Shown one piece after another: positions 28,696 to 34,597 of a stretch of DNA of 36,823 bases. The stretch is from a virus. The notes under the pieces were generated by a model. It ran no database searches. It saw nothing but the letters and a program-made list of their open reading frames with translations, and was not told the origin of the DNA. Location of the stretch: positions 1 through 36,823 of IMG/VR virus record IMGVR_UViG_3300048996_000142; one strand, written 5' to 3'. The first letter of the stretch is position 1, and every line of letters begins with the position of its first letter. A program made the translations under genes and the position numbers.

Positions 28696-28935
28696 CTACC
28701 CCAGCGCTTCGCCCGCGTGTCCCGGCTCGTACTTGCTCCCCGACCGTTCGGCCGCCTCACGCCTTATGGCTTCCATGGCGAGGACGCACTCGCGGCAGGC
28801 GCGGACGTCGTGGTCGCCGTCGAGGGGTGGGTGGAGGGTCTTGACGACGGTGGTGTCGACGGTGCCTTTGTTGGGGTGGCGGAAGCACACTCCGGGCTGC
28901 CAGTCGTAGAGGTCGAGGAGTTCCTGGCGGTCCAT
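28696..28935 (-). CDS. hypothetical Cys-containing protein
   Basis: A 79-aa product starting MDRQELLDLYDWQPGVCFRH, with CAGGAGT before the ATG. It has GVCFRHPNKGTVDTTVVKTL and VRACRECVLAMEAIRREAAE: one Cys, then a CxxC pair followed by a helix, a possible zinc site. It is the first gene of the accessory region and reads toward the integrase. An SOS-box match lies 108 nt upstream. Confidence 0.6.
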   Translation of the reverse strand: MDRQELLDLYDWQPGVCFRHPNKGTVDTTVVKTLHPPLDGDHDVRACRECVLAMEAIRREAAERSGSKYEPGHAGEALG

Positions 28936-29042
28936 GTGTCGACTCCTGTGGGAATGGGCGGAGAGTGTGGTGCGGGGGGTGACGCGCTGGTTCCCCGTCT
29001 GCCCAACGGGAACCGCAGGCCAGCCGTGGTTCACCCTTTTGA

Positions 29043-29058
29043 GCGAACACGCGTTCGA
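29043..29058. promoter_or_regulatory. SOS (LexA) box
   Basis: GCGAACACGCGTTCGA matches the actinobacterial LexA consensus TCGAAC-N4-GTTCGA at 11 of 12 defined positions (only the first T differs). It lies between the leftward gene 28696-28935 and the rightward XRE gene at 29231. DNA-damage control of one or both is inferred. Confidence 0.75.
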
Positions 29059-29230
29059 TTACTTGAAACTACCGGAAGCCCTGCGGCATATGCCAGCACG
29101 CCGCAAGGCTGAGGGTCTTCCATCTGCTCTACGGGGAGGGGTGGGCCGTCCGTCGCCCGGAACCTCAAGATCTAATAATGCCGCAAAACTGCTGCTGACT
29201 TATGATCATGATCCGTAAACGGTTGGGCGA

Positions 29231-29461
29231 GTGCCCGCCGAACAGCCGCAGTGGATCCTCGACGCCCGCCGGGCCGCCGGCGACCGCATCCGCGTGCGAC
29301 GGCTGCACCAGAACATGACCCAGGAATCCCTGGCCTACGCGTCCGGTGTCGACCGGTCCACAGTCCAGCGCATGGAATCCGGCAGCGAGATGAAACTCAG
29401 CCACCTGCTCCTCGTCGCCGAAGCGCTCCGCGTGCACGTCACCGACCTCCTCCACAGCTAG
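29231..29461 (+). CDS. small XRE-family HTH protein
   Basis: A 76-aa product from GTG 29231, starting VPAEQPQWILDARRAAGDRI. Nearly all of it is an HTH_XRE domain: GDRIRVRRLHQNMTQESLAY, ASGVDRSTVQRMESGSEMKL, SHLLLVAEALRVHVTDLLHS. There is no second domain. No strong ribosome site is visible; TATGAT near 29201 could be a -10. Possibly a small Cro-like regulator of the accessory region. A hairpin terminator follows. Confidence 0.75.
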   Translation: MPAEQPQWILDARRAAGDRIRVRRLHQNMTQESLAYASGVDRSTVQRMESGSEMKLSHLLLVAEALRVHVTDLLHS

Positions 29462-29508
29462 GGCGCAGGCCAGGGCCGCGCTACGGAATCGGAGTCAACA
29501 GCACGTTG

Positions 29509-29528
29509 AGCACCTTGGGAAGGGTGCT
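29509..29528 (+). terminator. hairpin terminator after XRE gene
   Basis: AGCACC (29509-29514) pairs with GGTGCT (29523-29528) around an 8-nt loop, shortly after the rightward XRE gene. Confidence 0.5.
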
Positions 29529-29656
29529 GCCTGCATTTATCTGCGCAACTCCTCCACGCCCCGCACGTTTCCGTTACGGCCCGCGCATCCTCTGGCCAGG
29601 GCTTACCTCATCGGCACGGCTGAACGGGCGTTCAGTGCCTGTCAGGCAACGGCCCG

Positions 29657-29800
29657 TCAGCGCCGTGCGGCCTTGTGCGCGTCGACGAGCCGCTGCCCCG
29701 TCTCGCAGGGCCCGCTGGTCCGGCATATCTGGCACGCCTGCAAGTGGACGACGAGGGCGGTCCACTCGGGGGTGGGCGGGGCGACGGCGGGCGGCTTCAC
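29657..29800 (-). CDS. small Cys-containing protein
   Basis: A 47-aa product from GTG 29800 in a GTGA overlap: VKPPAVAPPTPEWTALVVHL then QACQICRTSGPCETGQRLVD. The Cys pattern C-x2-C-x5-C suggests a small metal site. Likely real because of the overlap; the function is unknown. The same kind of peptide is widespread in Streptomyces elements. Confidence 0.5.
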   Translation of the reverse strand: MKPPAVAPPTPEWTALVVHLQACQICRTSGPCETGQRLVDAHKAARR

Positions 29801-29985
29801 AGTGCACCGCTGAGGCCGGTGGCGGATTCGGCGGGGCAGACGTAGACGGCGCGGATGGCGGAGCCGCTGGGTGACAGCTGGTCGCCGATGCGGAGGGCTT
29901 GGTGGTCGCGGCTGCCGCAGGTGCAGGGCGGCGGGTCCGTGTCGGTGGTCTGGTGCTGGGGCGGCGGGTTCGTAGGCTGTTCCAT
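29797..29985 (-). CDS. small phage protein with CTCGSRDH motif
   Basis: A 62-aa product starting MEQPTNPPPQHQTTDTDPPP; an ATG at 30081 would give 94 aa but starts inside a palindromic operator-like site. It contains PPCTCGSRDHQALRIGDQLS and VYVCPAESATGLSGAL, a beta-rich segment with three Cys. Not recognised. Probably controlled from the interval shared with the GntR-type gene at 30110. Confidence 0.5.
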   Translation of the reverse strand: MEQPTNPPPQHQTTDTDPPPCTCGSRDHQALRIGDQLSPSGSAIRAVYVCPAESATGLSGAL

Positions 29986-30071
29986 GGCGGCGCTCCACGT
30001 CGGTGTCGTCCACGCCCCCGGGCCGCGCTGCATGCGGTCGCGGGGGTTTCTGCTGCTCACCACGATGACAT

Positions 30072-30089
30072 AGCACGCCATGGCGTACT
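30072..30089. promoter_or_regulatory. 18-bp near-perfect palindrome before GntR-type gene
   Basis: AGCACGCCATGGCGTACT reads almost identically on both strands (one mismatched pair). It lies 21 nt before the GntR-type start, in the divergent interval with the leftward gene at 29985. Probable operator for that regulator. Confidence 0.6.
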
Positions 30090-30109
30090 ACCGATCGCCG
30101 CAGTAGATC

Positions 30110-30373
30110 ATGGCCGCCTACGGTGCGCTCATGGAGTTCGCAGCAGATCGCCCCAGGTGGAGGCAGGTCCACGAGGTGATCGTGGAGCGGATCCGGACGG
30201 GCCAGTACCCGCCCCGGTCGAGGGTGCCGTCGACCGTCGCGTTGATGGGCGAGTTCGGGATCGCCAACGTGACCGCGCAGAAGGTTTTGCGGCAGCTGCG
30301 AGACGACGGGGTCATCTACACGGAGGCCGGGATGGGGTCGTTCGTCTCCGAGACGCCCGCGACAGAGGGCTGA
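30110..30373 (+). CDS. GntR-family HTH domain protein
   Basis: An 87-aa product starting MAAYGALMEFAADRPRWRQV. It is a GntR N-terminal winged helix only: HEVIVERIRTGQYPPRSRVP, STVALMGEFGIANVTAQKVL, RQLRDDGVIYTEAGMGSFVS. The C-terminal effector domain found in full-length family members is absent, as in small plasmid-type GntR proteins of Streptomyces (KorSA-like), which repress transfer or replication genes. A later ATG (eighth codon) is an alternative start. Confidence 0.8.
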   Translation: MAAYGALMEFAADRPRWRQVHEVIVERIRTGQYPPRSRVPSTVALMGEFGIANVTAQKVLRQLRDDGVIYTEAGMGSFVSETPATEG

Positions 30374-30393
30374 CCGCTGTCGTACCCGGCGGC

Positions 30394-30399
30394 TAGGCT
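30394..30399 (+). promoter_or_regulatory. TAGGCT -10 element, leaderless promoter
   Basis: A TAGGCT hexamer, a typical Streptomyces -10, ends 7 nt before the ATG at 30407. CTGACC at 30370-30375 is a candidate -35 with 18-nt spacing. The mRNA should begin at or next to the start codon. Confidence 0.65.
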
Positions 30400-30406
30400 T
30401 TGATCT

Positions 30407-30595
30407 ATGCCTCCCACTCCCCCAGACCCGGCCCCCGTGCGGCCGTCTGCCGTGGTGAATGAGGAGATCCGCGCCCTGGTCGCGGGGGCGGGCGGCTGGC
30501 TGTACGGGGAGACGCGGCAGCGGTACGAGATGCTGCGGGATGAGTGGACCGTGGCGACGGCCGCCGAGCGGGGCGAGATCGTCGAAGCGGCGTGA
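30407..30595 (+). CDS. small helical protein
   Basis: A 62-aa product starting MPPTPPDPAPVRPSAVVNEE. After a Pro-rich start a helix follows (EIRALVAGAGGWLYGETRQR, YEMLRDEWTVATAAERGEIV). The start is supported by a TAGGCT box directly upstream. Similar short proteins are common in Streptomyces chromosomes and elements. Function unknown. An 18-bp-stem terminator ends it. Confidence 0.6.
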   Translation: MPPTPPDPAPVRPSAVVNEEIRALVAGAGGWLYGETRQRYEMLRDEWTVATAAERGEIVEAA

Positions 30596-30608
30596 GCGGT
30601 ACGCTGAC

Positions 30609-30651
30609 GCAACGACGCCCCCGCCACTTTGACTGGCGGGGGCGTCGTTGC
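30609..30651. terminator. bidirectional terminator, 18-bp stem
   Basis: GCAACGACGCCCCCGCCA (30609-30626) pairs perfectly with 30634-30651, loop 7 nt. It lies between the convergent genes ending at 30595 and 30674. Confidence 0.85.
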
Positions 30652-30673
30652 TCTGTGGACGCGCAGACCAGGC

Positions 30674-30961
30674 CTAGCGGTTGCTCCATCCAGTGACAGG
30701 CGAGTAGCCGGTTGGAGGCCGTTTGCCACGGAGAGGGTCGAAGCGGCGCCGCAGCGTCCACTGATGCCCGCAGGTGGGGCTACTGCAGACGGCGCGGGTT
30801 CGAACCGGGTTTCCCTGGTGGAACTCCATGTACTGCACGGCTGGTCGGACCGTGCCGTCCTCGTCTACAAGGGCGAGGCCCCAGTCGACGGTCCCGTCAA
30901 CGTCTTCCACGACACCGGCCTGACTGCCGCACCTGGTGCAGCGAAGAGGGCGACTGGCCAT
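30674..30961 (-). CDS. zinc-ribbon phage protein
   Basis: A 95-aa product starting MASRPLRCTRCGSQAGVVED at ATG 30961 with GGAGG 5 nt upstream. Two Cys pairs (CTRC near 8-11 and AVCSSPTCGHQW near 62-70) flank a beta-rich centre, giving a single zinc ribbon. It ends RFDPLRGKRPPTGYSPVTGW. Not assigned to a named family. Confidence 0.6.
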   Translation of the reverse strand: MASRPLRCTRCGSQAGVVEDVDGTVDWGLALVDEDGTVRPAVQYMEFHQGNPVRTRAVCSSPTCGHQWTLRRRFDPLRGKRPPTGYSPVTGWSNR

Positions 30962-30973
30962 GACGTCCTCCAT

Positions 30974-31153
30974 CTACTCGTCCTCCACGTTCCACCATGC
31001 GTTGACGTTGTTGGAGACGTGGACGTCAAGCACGTCGTCTGCCCACCTGTTCCGCTCCTCCTCGGTCATCGTGTCCCAGTCGTCGGGCAGCTGCTGCGTG
31101 TCCTCATCGCTGATGCCGCCCATCTCTACGCCGATCTTCAGCACCTTCGCCAT
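30974..31153 (-). CDS. small acidic protein
   Basis: A 59-aa product starting MAKVLKIGVEMGGISDEDTQ, with GGGAGT before the ATG. Strongly acidic, with TQQLPDDWDTMTEEERNRWA, a pattern known from Streptomyces phage small proteins. Its promoter lies in the interval with two GGTGG palindromes, so the RHH protein should control it. Confidence 0.6.
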   Translation of the reverse strand: MAKVLKIGVEMGGISDEDTQQLPDDWDTMTEEERNRWADDVLDVHVSNNVNAWWNVEDE

Positions 31154-31171
31154 GTCTACTCCCTGATAGCG

Positions 31172-31223
31172 GGTGGTTAACCACCTCCACAATGCCACCC
31201 CCTAGACGGGTGGTCAACCACCC
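31172..31223. promoter_or_regulatory. two palindromic operators GGTGGTYAACCACC
   Basis: GGTGGTTAACCACC (31172-31185, perfect) and GGGTGGTCAACCACCC (31208-31223, perfect apart from the central two bases). Centres are 37 bp apart. They fill the interval between the divergent genes at 31153 and 31239. Probable binding sites of the ribbon-helix-helix protein. Confidence 0.8.
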
Positions 31224-31238
31224 ATGCATGATTACCCC

Positions 31239-31442
31239 ATGGCGAATCAGCATCGGACCAAACTGCGCGGCGTGCGCAACGTCGACGACCAGCTGTGGGA
31301 CGACTTCGAGAAGGTCGCCGACGCCCTCGACAGCGACCGGTCAGCCGAGATCCGCCGCTACATCGAATGGGCCGTCCGCCGCCCCGGAGCCGAAGGCCCG
31401 CGGCGGCCAGCCGTACCCGAGCCCGGCGACGAGCCGACGTAG
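31239..31442 (+). CDS. ribbon-helix-helix (CopG/Arc-like) regulator
   Basis: A 67-aa product starting MANQHRTKLRGVRNVDDQLW (ATG 31239; an ATG at 31224 adds five residues). KLRGVRNVDDQLWDDFEKVA then DALDSDRSAEIRRYIEWAVR follows the RHH pattern: a short strand that enters the major groove, then two helices. The tail is Pro-rich. RHH proteins bind paired short palindromes, exactly what lies upstream. It probably represses itself and the leftward gene at 31153. Confidence 0.75.
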   Translation: MANQHRTKLRGVRNVDDQLWDDFEKVADALDSDRSAEIRRYIEWAVRRPGAEGPRRPAVPEPGDEPT

Positions 31443-31451
31443 GATCCTGCG

Positions 31452-31652
31452 GTGGCAACCATCGAATTTCCCGACGATCTGATCACGCTGGAACGTTCTG
31501 CCTGGGTTGAGATTCGGGCCGGGCGGCTGACCGTGGCGACGGCGCGCAAGGTGCACGAGGCGGTTACCGCGTTCGCGGTCCAGGCAGGGCTGCGGCGGAT
31601 GGACGTCGAGCTCGGGCTGAAGACGCTCGTGCGGTACGAGACGGCGGCCTGA
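31452..31652 (+). CDS. small protein paired with the RHH regulator
   Basis: A 66-aa product from GTG 31452, 9 nt after the RHH stop. It reads VATIEFPDDLITLERSAWVE then IRAGRLTVATARKVHEAVTA and a C-terminal helix. This small protein family is common in Streptomyces phages and plasmids with no known role. Its place after an autoregulated RHH gene resembles toxin-antitoxin order, but it shows no known toxin motif. Confidence 0.6.
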   Translation: MATIEFPDDLITLERSAWVEIRAGRLTVATARKVHEAVTAFAVQAGLRRMDVELGLKTLVRYETAA

Positions 31653-31661
31653 CAGCAGCGA

Positions 31662-31691
31662 GCCCCGCACCGGGCGCTGTCCGGGCGGGGC
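31662..31691 (+). terminator. hairpin terminator
   Basis: GCCCCGCACCGG (31662-31673) pairs with CCGGGCGGGGC (31681-31691) with one bulge. It follows the 66-aa gene. Confidence 0.65.
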
Positions 31692-31743
31692 ATCAGCAAC
31701 AACCCGACTGGATCGTTGGGATGTCGACGACAATTCTACGGGC

Positions 31744-31765
31744 GGCCACCGACAACGCGGTGGCC
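31744..31765 (-). terminator. hairpin terminator
   Basis: GGCCACCG (31744-31751) pairs with CGGTGGCC (31758-31765), loop 6 nt, directly after the stop of the leftward gene 31767-32048. Confidence 0.65.
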
Positions 31766-31766
31766 G

Positions 31767-32048
31767 TCAGCGCTTCAGCGTGTGCCCGCAAGGGGACAGC
31801 GTGACCAGCCAGCCGACGCCGCCCGCGAACTCCGTGAAGCCGGACGACGCACGCTGGCCATACACGCGCTCCTGCTCGATCCCGTTCGCAGGATTCCCGC
31901 ACACCGGGCAGGTAGCAGCCCGCCCTTCACGGAGCTCCGCTGCAGCAGCTGCGGCAAGCGCGTCGGTCCAGTAGCCGTCTGCGCCCTGCCAGCCATCGAC
32001 TGGCCCGCCCAGCTCTACGCCGTCGATCGAAATGTGCACGGAATCCAT
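31767..32048 (-). CDS. hypothetical protein with zinc-type Cys
   Basis: A 93-aa product starting MDSVHISIDGVELGGPVDGW, with GAAGGAG upstream. It has ATCPVCGNPANGIEQERVYG and later LSPCGHTLKR, a CxxC plus CGH that could hold zinc. The N-terminal half (strand, helix AALAAAAAAELREG) is small and globular. The upstream copy of the 14-bp repeat motif is 19 nt from the ATG. Confidence 0.6.
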   Translation of the reverse strand: MDSVHISIDGVELGGPVDGWQGADGYWTDALAAAAAAELREGRAATCPVCGNPANGIEQERVYGQRASSGFTEFAGGVGWLVTLSPCGHTLKR

Positions 32049-32067
32049 GACCACTCCTTCGTTGCCA

Positions 32068-32081
32068 CCAGGATGGCAGAC
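32068..32081 (-). repeat. start-associated motif GTCTGCCATCCTGG, copy 1
   Basis: Read on the minus strand, GTCTGCCATCCTGG. The same 14-mer lies at 32474-32487 and 32957-32970. This copy stands 19 nt before ATG 32048; after it comes AACGAAGGAG, a ribosome site. Possible promoter -10 region (CATCCT). Confidence 0.65.
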
Positions 32082-32220
32082 GGCCAACGCGGTTGCGGCG
32101 GGCGAGTTGGGAACCTCGCCCGCCGCCAGTCACCGATAGCCGGTCGGTACCCCCCGCCGACGGGGGTTGGCGGCGAGGGGCGTGCTCAGTCTGGCAGGCG
32201 GACGTCGAGCGCGGGTGGAG

Positions 32221-32469
32221 TCAGCGGGTCGACAGGCGGTACTCGCCGACGGGCGGCTGCTGCGTCTGCGGGTCGATGAGATCGGCGGCTTCCCCGAGAC
32301 CTTGTGGTGAGTAGTAGTCCAGGTCATCTCGTTCGGCGTGGGTGCGGATCCGCTCGGCCAGCTCGTGCGCGTATCCGTGCATCAGCGTCGTCGCCTCGTC
32401 CTCGCTCACGCCAGCAGCGAGCAGGCGGTGCCACAGGTTCATCGACGGGGATCGCGGGTCCAGGCTCAT
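32221..32469 (-). CDS. hypothetical helical protein
   Basis: An 82-aa product starting MSLDPRSPSMNLWHRLLAAG. Helices LLAAGVSEDEATTLMHGYAH and ELAERIRTHAERDDLDYYSP. A later ATG (MNLWHRLL, tenth codon) is an alternative start. It lacks a ribosome site and begins 4 nt after the 14-mer motif, so its mRNA is probably leaderless. Function unknown. Confidence 0.55.
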   Translation of the reverse strand: MSLDPRSPSMNLWHRLLAAGVSEDEATTLMHGYAHELAERIRTHAERDDLDYYSPQGLGEAADLIDPQTQQPPVGEYRLSTR

Positions 32470-32473
32470 GCCG

Positions 32474-32487
32474 CCAGGATGGCAGAC
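32474..32487 (-). repeat. start-associated motif, copy 2
   Basis: Identical 14-mer GTCTGCCATCCTGG on the minus strand, ending 4 nt before ATG 32469. If CATCCT is the -10 box, transcription would begin at or near the ATG. Confidence 0.7.
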
Positions 32488-32489
32488 GG

Positions 32490-32690
32490 CTACGTCTCCT
32501 CGGGCCAGGTCGTCAACCTCTCGCCCGTCTCCTTGTCGACGAGGACGACGCGGGCGCCGGTGACGCTGCCGTGCTCGCCGATCCAGCGGCGGAACTTGTC
32601 CTCGGCGGTCGGCAGGTCGTCCCACCAGCCGTGCATGACGGGCCGGGCGCCTGTGTACAGGGTGAGGTGGAAGCGTTCAAGGTCAGCCAC
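32490..32690 (-). CDS. hypothetical small protein
   Basis: A 66-aa product from GTG 32690 (8-nt overlap with the gene upstream; ATG 32714 would add eight residues). It reads VADLERFHLTLYTGARPVMH then GWWDDLPTAEDKFRRWIGEH and VLVDKETGERLTTWPEET, a mixed fold with aromatic residues. Not recognised. Confidence 0.5.
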   Translation of the reverse strand: MADLERFHLTLYTGARPVMHGWWDDLPTAEDKFRRWIGEHGSVTGARVVLVDKETGERLTTWPEET

Positions 32691-32952
32691 AGAGCAGCTC
32701 GTGCTCCGGGACATGGAAGCCGTGGCCGCAGGGTGCGAAATCGACGAGTAGCGGCGCCTCGTCCTGGTCGAAGGCGGGGTCGGCCGTTCGGCACGTGATT
32801 CGCTCCGGCGCCGCCTCGCAGGCAGGGCACTCAGGCAGTGGCGGATACTCCGGGAGCTGCAGCATGTTCACCACGATCTCCGTCTCGCGCTCCTCTGTGC
32901 GCTGTTTGAGGTAGCGGAGCCAGTCGGCGGGCATCTCTGTACGTTCGGCCAT
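32683..32952 (-). CDS. small protein with zinc-type Cys
   Basis: An 89-aa product starting MAERTEMPADWLRYLKQRTE. A helix (LKQRTEERETEIVVNMLQL) is followed by PECPACEAAPERITCRTADP and FAPCGHGFHVPEHELLCG, a CxxC...C...CGH pattern similar to that in 31767-32048. The ATG is 4 nt after the third copy of the 14-mer motif, so probably leaderless. Function unknown. Confidence 0.55.
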   Translation of the reverse strand: MAERTEMPADWLRYLKQRTEERETEIVVNMLQLPEYPPLPECPACEAAPERITCRTADPAFDQDEAPLLVDFAPCGHGFHVPEHELLCG

Positions 32953-32956
32953 GGCG

Positions 32957-32970
32957 CCAGGATGGCAGAC
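32957..32970 (-). repeat. start-associated motif, copy 3
   Basis: Identical 14-mer GTCTGCCATCCTGG on the minus strand, ending 4 nt before ATG 32952, the same spacing as copy 2. Confidence 0.7.
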
Positions 32971-32978
32971 GCGGCCCG

Positions 32979-33200
32979 TCACGTGAGCCGGATCCCGCGC
33001 GCACGGCCGGGCTCGCGGACGATGGCGCCCTTCGCCTCGATCTCCCGCAGCTGGTAGTGGACCGATGACGGGCGGCGCCCGACCTCGGCGGCGATCTCTT
33101 TCACGGTCGGCGCCTCGCCGGAATCGACGATGGCCGTGCGGATGCTGCGGAGGATGCGCTCCTGGACGTCGGTGAGGTGAGGGACCTTGTAGTGGGCCAT
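32979..33200 (-). CDS. LexA DNA-binding domain protein without protease
   Basis: A 73-aa product starting MAHYKVPHLTDVQERILRSI. The sequence LTDVQERILRSIRTAIVDSG, EAPTVKEIAAEVGRRPSSVH, YQLREIEAKGAIVREPGRAR matches the N-terminal winged helix of actinobacterial LexA over its full length, including recognition helix RRPSSVHYQLREIEAKG and the RxGRxRGIRL wing. The S24 protease domain with the cleavage site is absent, so RecA cannot inactivate it. A 14-of-16 match to the SOS box overlaps its promoter. It may hold host or phage SOS genes repressed during damage, or act as an immunity factor. Confidence 0.8.
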   Translation of the reverse strand: MAHYKVPHLTDVQERILRSIRTAIVDSGEAPTVKEIAAEVGRRPSSVHYQLREIEAKGAIVREPGRARGIRLT

Positions 33201-33208
33201 GACCCGAT

Positions 33209-33224
33209 TAGAGCGCGTGTTCGA
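33209..33224. promoter_or_regulatory. SOS-box-like site
   Basis: TAGAGCGCGTGTTCGA matches TCGAAC-N4-GTTCGA at 10 of 12 defined positions, with a complete right half GTTCGA. It lies 9 nt before the ATG of the mini-LexA gene and 22 nt before the rightward gene at 33246. Autoregulation by the mini-LexA is a simple reading. Confidence 0.65.
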
Positions 33225-33245
33225 TTATTGCTGCAAGCTGGACGC

Positions 33246-33581
33246 GTGAACGATCTGCCGCCCGACCTGCCCAGACTCCGCACCCTGGAGACCTGGCTCG
33301 CCCACACCCTCGACCGGGTACGGCAACAGATCGCGGAGCTGGAGCAGCGGGAAGCCGAACGGCAGCACGGCGAGCAGACCCGGCCGCCCGAACCGGACTG
33401 GCTGCTCGAGCGCGGCCTCGACGGACACGCACCCGCCGTGTACGTCCACATCGGCGGCTGCCACATGGCGGGGAAACGCAGCCGCGGCGTCGCGCAGGAC
33501 CAGGCGCTGCGGGCACTCGCGGACGGCGTCGACGCGTGCCCGCACTGCCGGCCCGACTCGGAGCTCGGATACCTGGACTAG
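33246..33581 (+). CDS. DUF6233-type protein
   Basis: A 111-aa product from GTG 33246, starting VNDLPPDLPRLRTLETWLAH. It has the family features: a helix LDRVRQQIAELEQREAERQH, then PEPDWLLERGLDG, VYVHIGGCHMAGKRSRGVAQ and ALADGVDACPHCRPDSELGY with CxxC. DUF6233 proteins are abundant in Streptomyces and unassigned. Divergent from the mini-LexA gene, so likely under the same SOS-type operator. Its stop overlaps the convergent recombinase gene's stop. Confidence 0.75.
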   Translation: MNDLPPDLPRLRTLETWLAHTLDRVRQQIAELEQREAERQHGEQTRPPEPDWLLERGLDGHAPAVYVHIGGCHMAGKRSRGVAQDQALRALADGVDACPHCRPDSELGYLD

Positions 33582-34597
33582 AGCCCGATGTCCTCGCTGG
33601 CGGCGTCGGTCCACTTGTCGGCTTCGCGGATGTAGCCCCAGAAGGCGGGGCTGTTCTCGGCGTGGCCGGACTGTTCGCGGATCTTCTCCTCACGCTTGCC
33701 TGCTCGGCGTGAGGTGGTGATGAACCCGGCCCGCATCGAGTGCCCGGTCAGCCGCACGGCGACGCCTGCGCGTTCGGCGTTGCGGGCGATGATCTCGCGG
33801 ACCGATTCGGCGGTGAGGTGGCCGTCGGCGATGTTGCCCCAGACGTCGATGGCGCGGAAGGCGGCTCCGGTGGTGATGCCGCTGGCGGCCTTCCAGGTGG
33901 ACCAGGCGCGGACGGGGCAGGTGTCGGGGTTCTTGCCGTACATGACGACGACTTCACGGGCGGGCCTGCCCTTCACGCCGGGGACTCGGACTTTGAGGCC
34001 TTCGCTGTGGAGGGTGATGCCTTCGGCTCGGATGGCAGCGACTTCGGCGGAGCGGCCTGCGATGAAGAAGGCCATGAGCCAGAGGGCGCGGTCGCGGATT
34101 CCGGTGAGCCCTTCGGGTACGGCGGCGGCCATCTGTCGGAGTTGGTCGGGGGTGGCGGCTTTGGCGGCTCCTCGTCCGCGTGCGATGCGGTCCTCGTCGG
34201 CCTTGAGTGGCTTGAGGGCTTTGCGTGCGGCGACGGTGGCTTCCTTGGGGACTTCGACGCCGAGGCTGCGGGCGGTGACGGTGACGCCGGTGATGCGGCG
34301 GTCGATGCTGCTGGGTGCGGCGGTCTTGATGGTGTCGAGCCAGACCACGAAGCCTACGAGCGTGCCCTTCGTGACGGCAGTGGAGGGCATGCGGTGGCCG
34401 GTACGTTCGGCTAGCCAGTTGTGGAACTCTTCCCACAGCGCCCAGTCGTTGGCGTAGCCGCGCTTCGTGTTGCTGGGGATGATCGCGTCGAGGTGCTCGT
34501 CGGCGGCCTTCTCCATGGCGGCGAGGACGGCGAGCGTCGCAGCGTCGTAGACGGCGGGGGCGGCGTCCGGCTGGCGTGGGACCAGGGCGTCTGTCAC
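33578..34597 (-). CDS. second tyrosine recombinase
   Basis: A 339-aa product from GTG 34597 in a GTGA overlap. Core-binding domain residues 20-130 (AIIPSNTKRGYANDWALWEE, TLVGFVVWLDTIKTAAPSSI). Catalytic residues Arg182 (AGRSAEVAA), Lys209, His286 and Arg289 (TGHSMRAGF), His312 (QSGHAENSPAF) and Tyr322 (WGYIREADKW). All are present. The domain pattern without a long arm-binding N-terminus resembles Cre- and XerD-like enzymes more than the main integrase. It may resolve dimers, drive a different insertion, or invert DNA; no repeated recombination sites were found next to it. Confidence 0.8.
   Translation of the reverse strand: MTDALVPRQPDAAPAVYDAATLAVLAAMEKAADEHLDAIIPSNTKRGYANDWALWEEFHNWLAERTGHRMPSTAVTKGTLVGFVVWLDTIKTAAPSSIDRRITGVTVTARSLGVEVPKEATVAARKALKPLKADEDRIARGRGAAKAATPDQLRQMAAAVPEGLTGIRDRALWLMAFFIAGRSAEVAAIRAEGITLHSEGLKVRVPGVKGRPAREVVVMYGKNPDTCPVRAWSTWKAASGITTGAAFRAIDVWGNIADGHLTAESVREIIARNAERAGVAVRLTGHSMRAGFITTSRRAGKREEKIREQSGHAENSPAFWGYIREADKWTDAASEDIGL

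Noticed and set aside
30780-30830. GGTTCGAACC stretch resembling a tRNA T-arm
   Set aside because: It lies within the coding frame of the zinc-ribbon gene 30674-30961 and no acceptor or anticodon arms can be built around it. No tRNA was found in the window.
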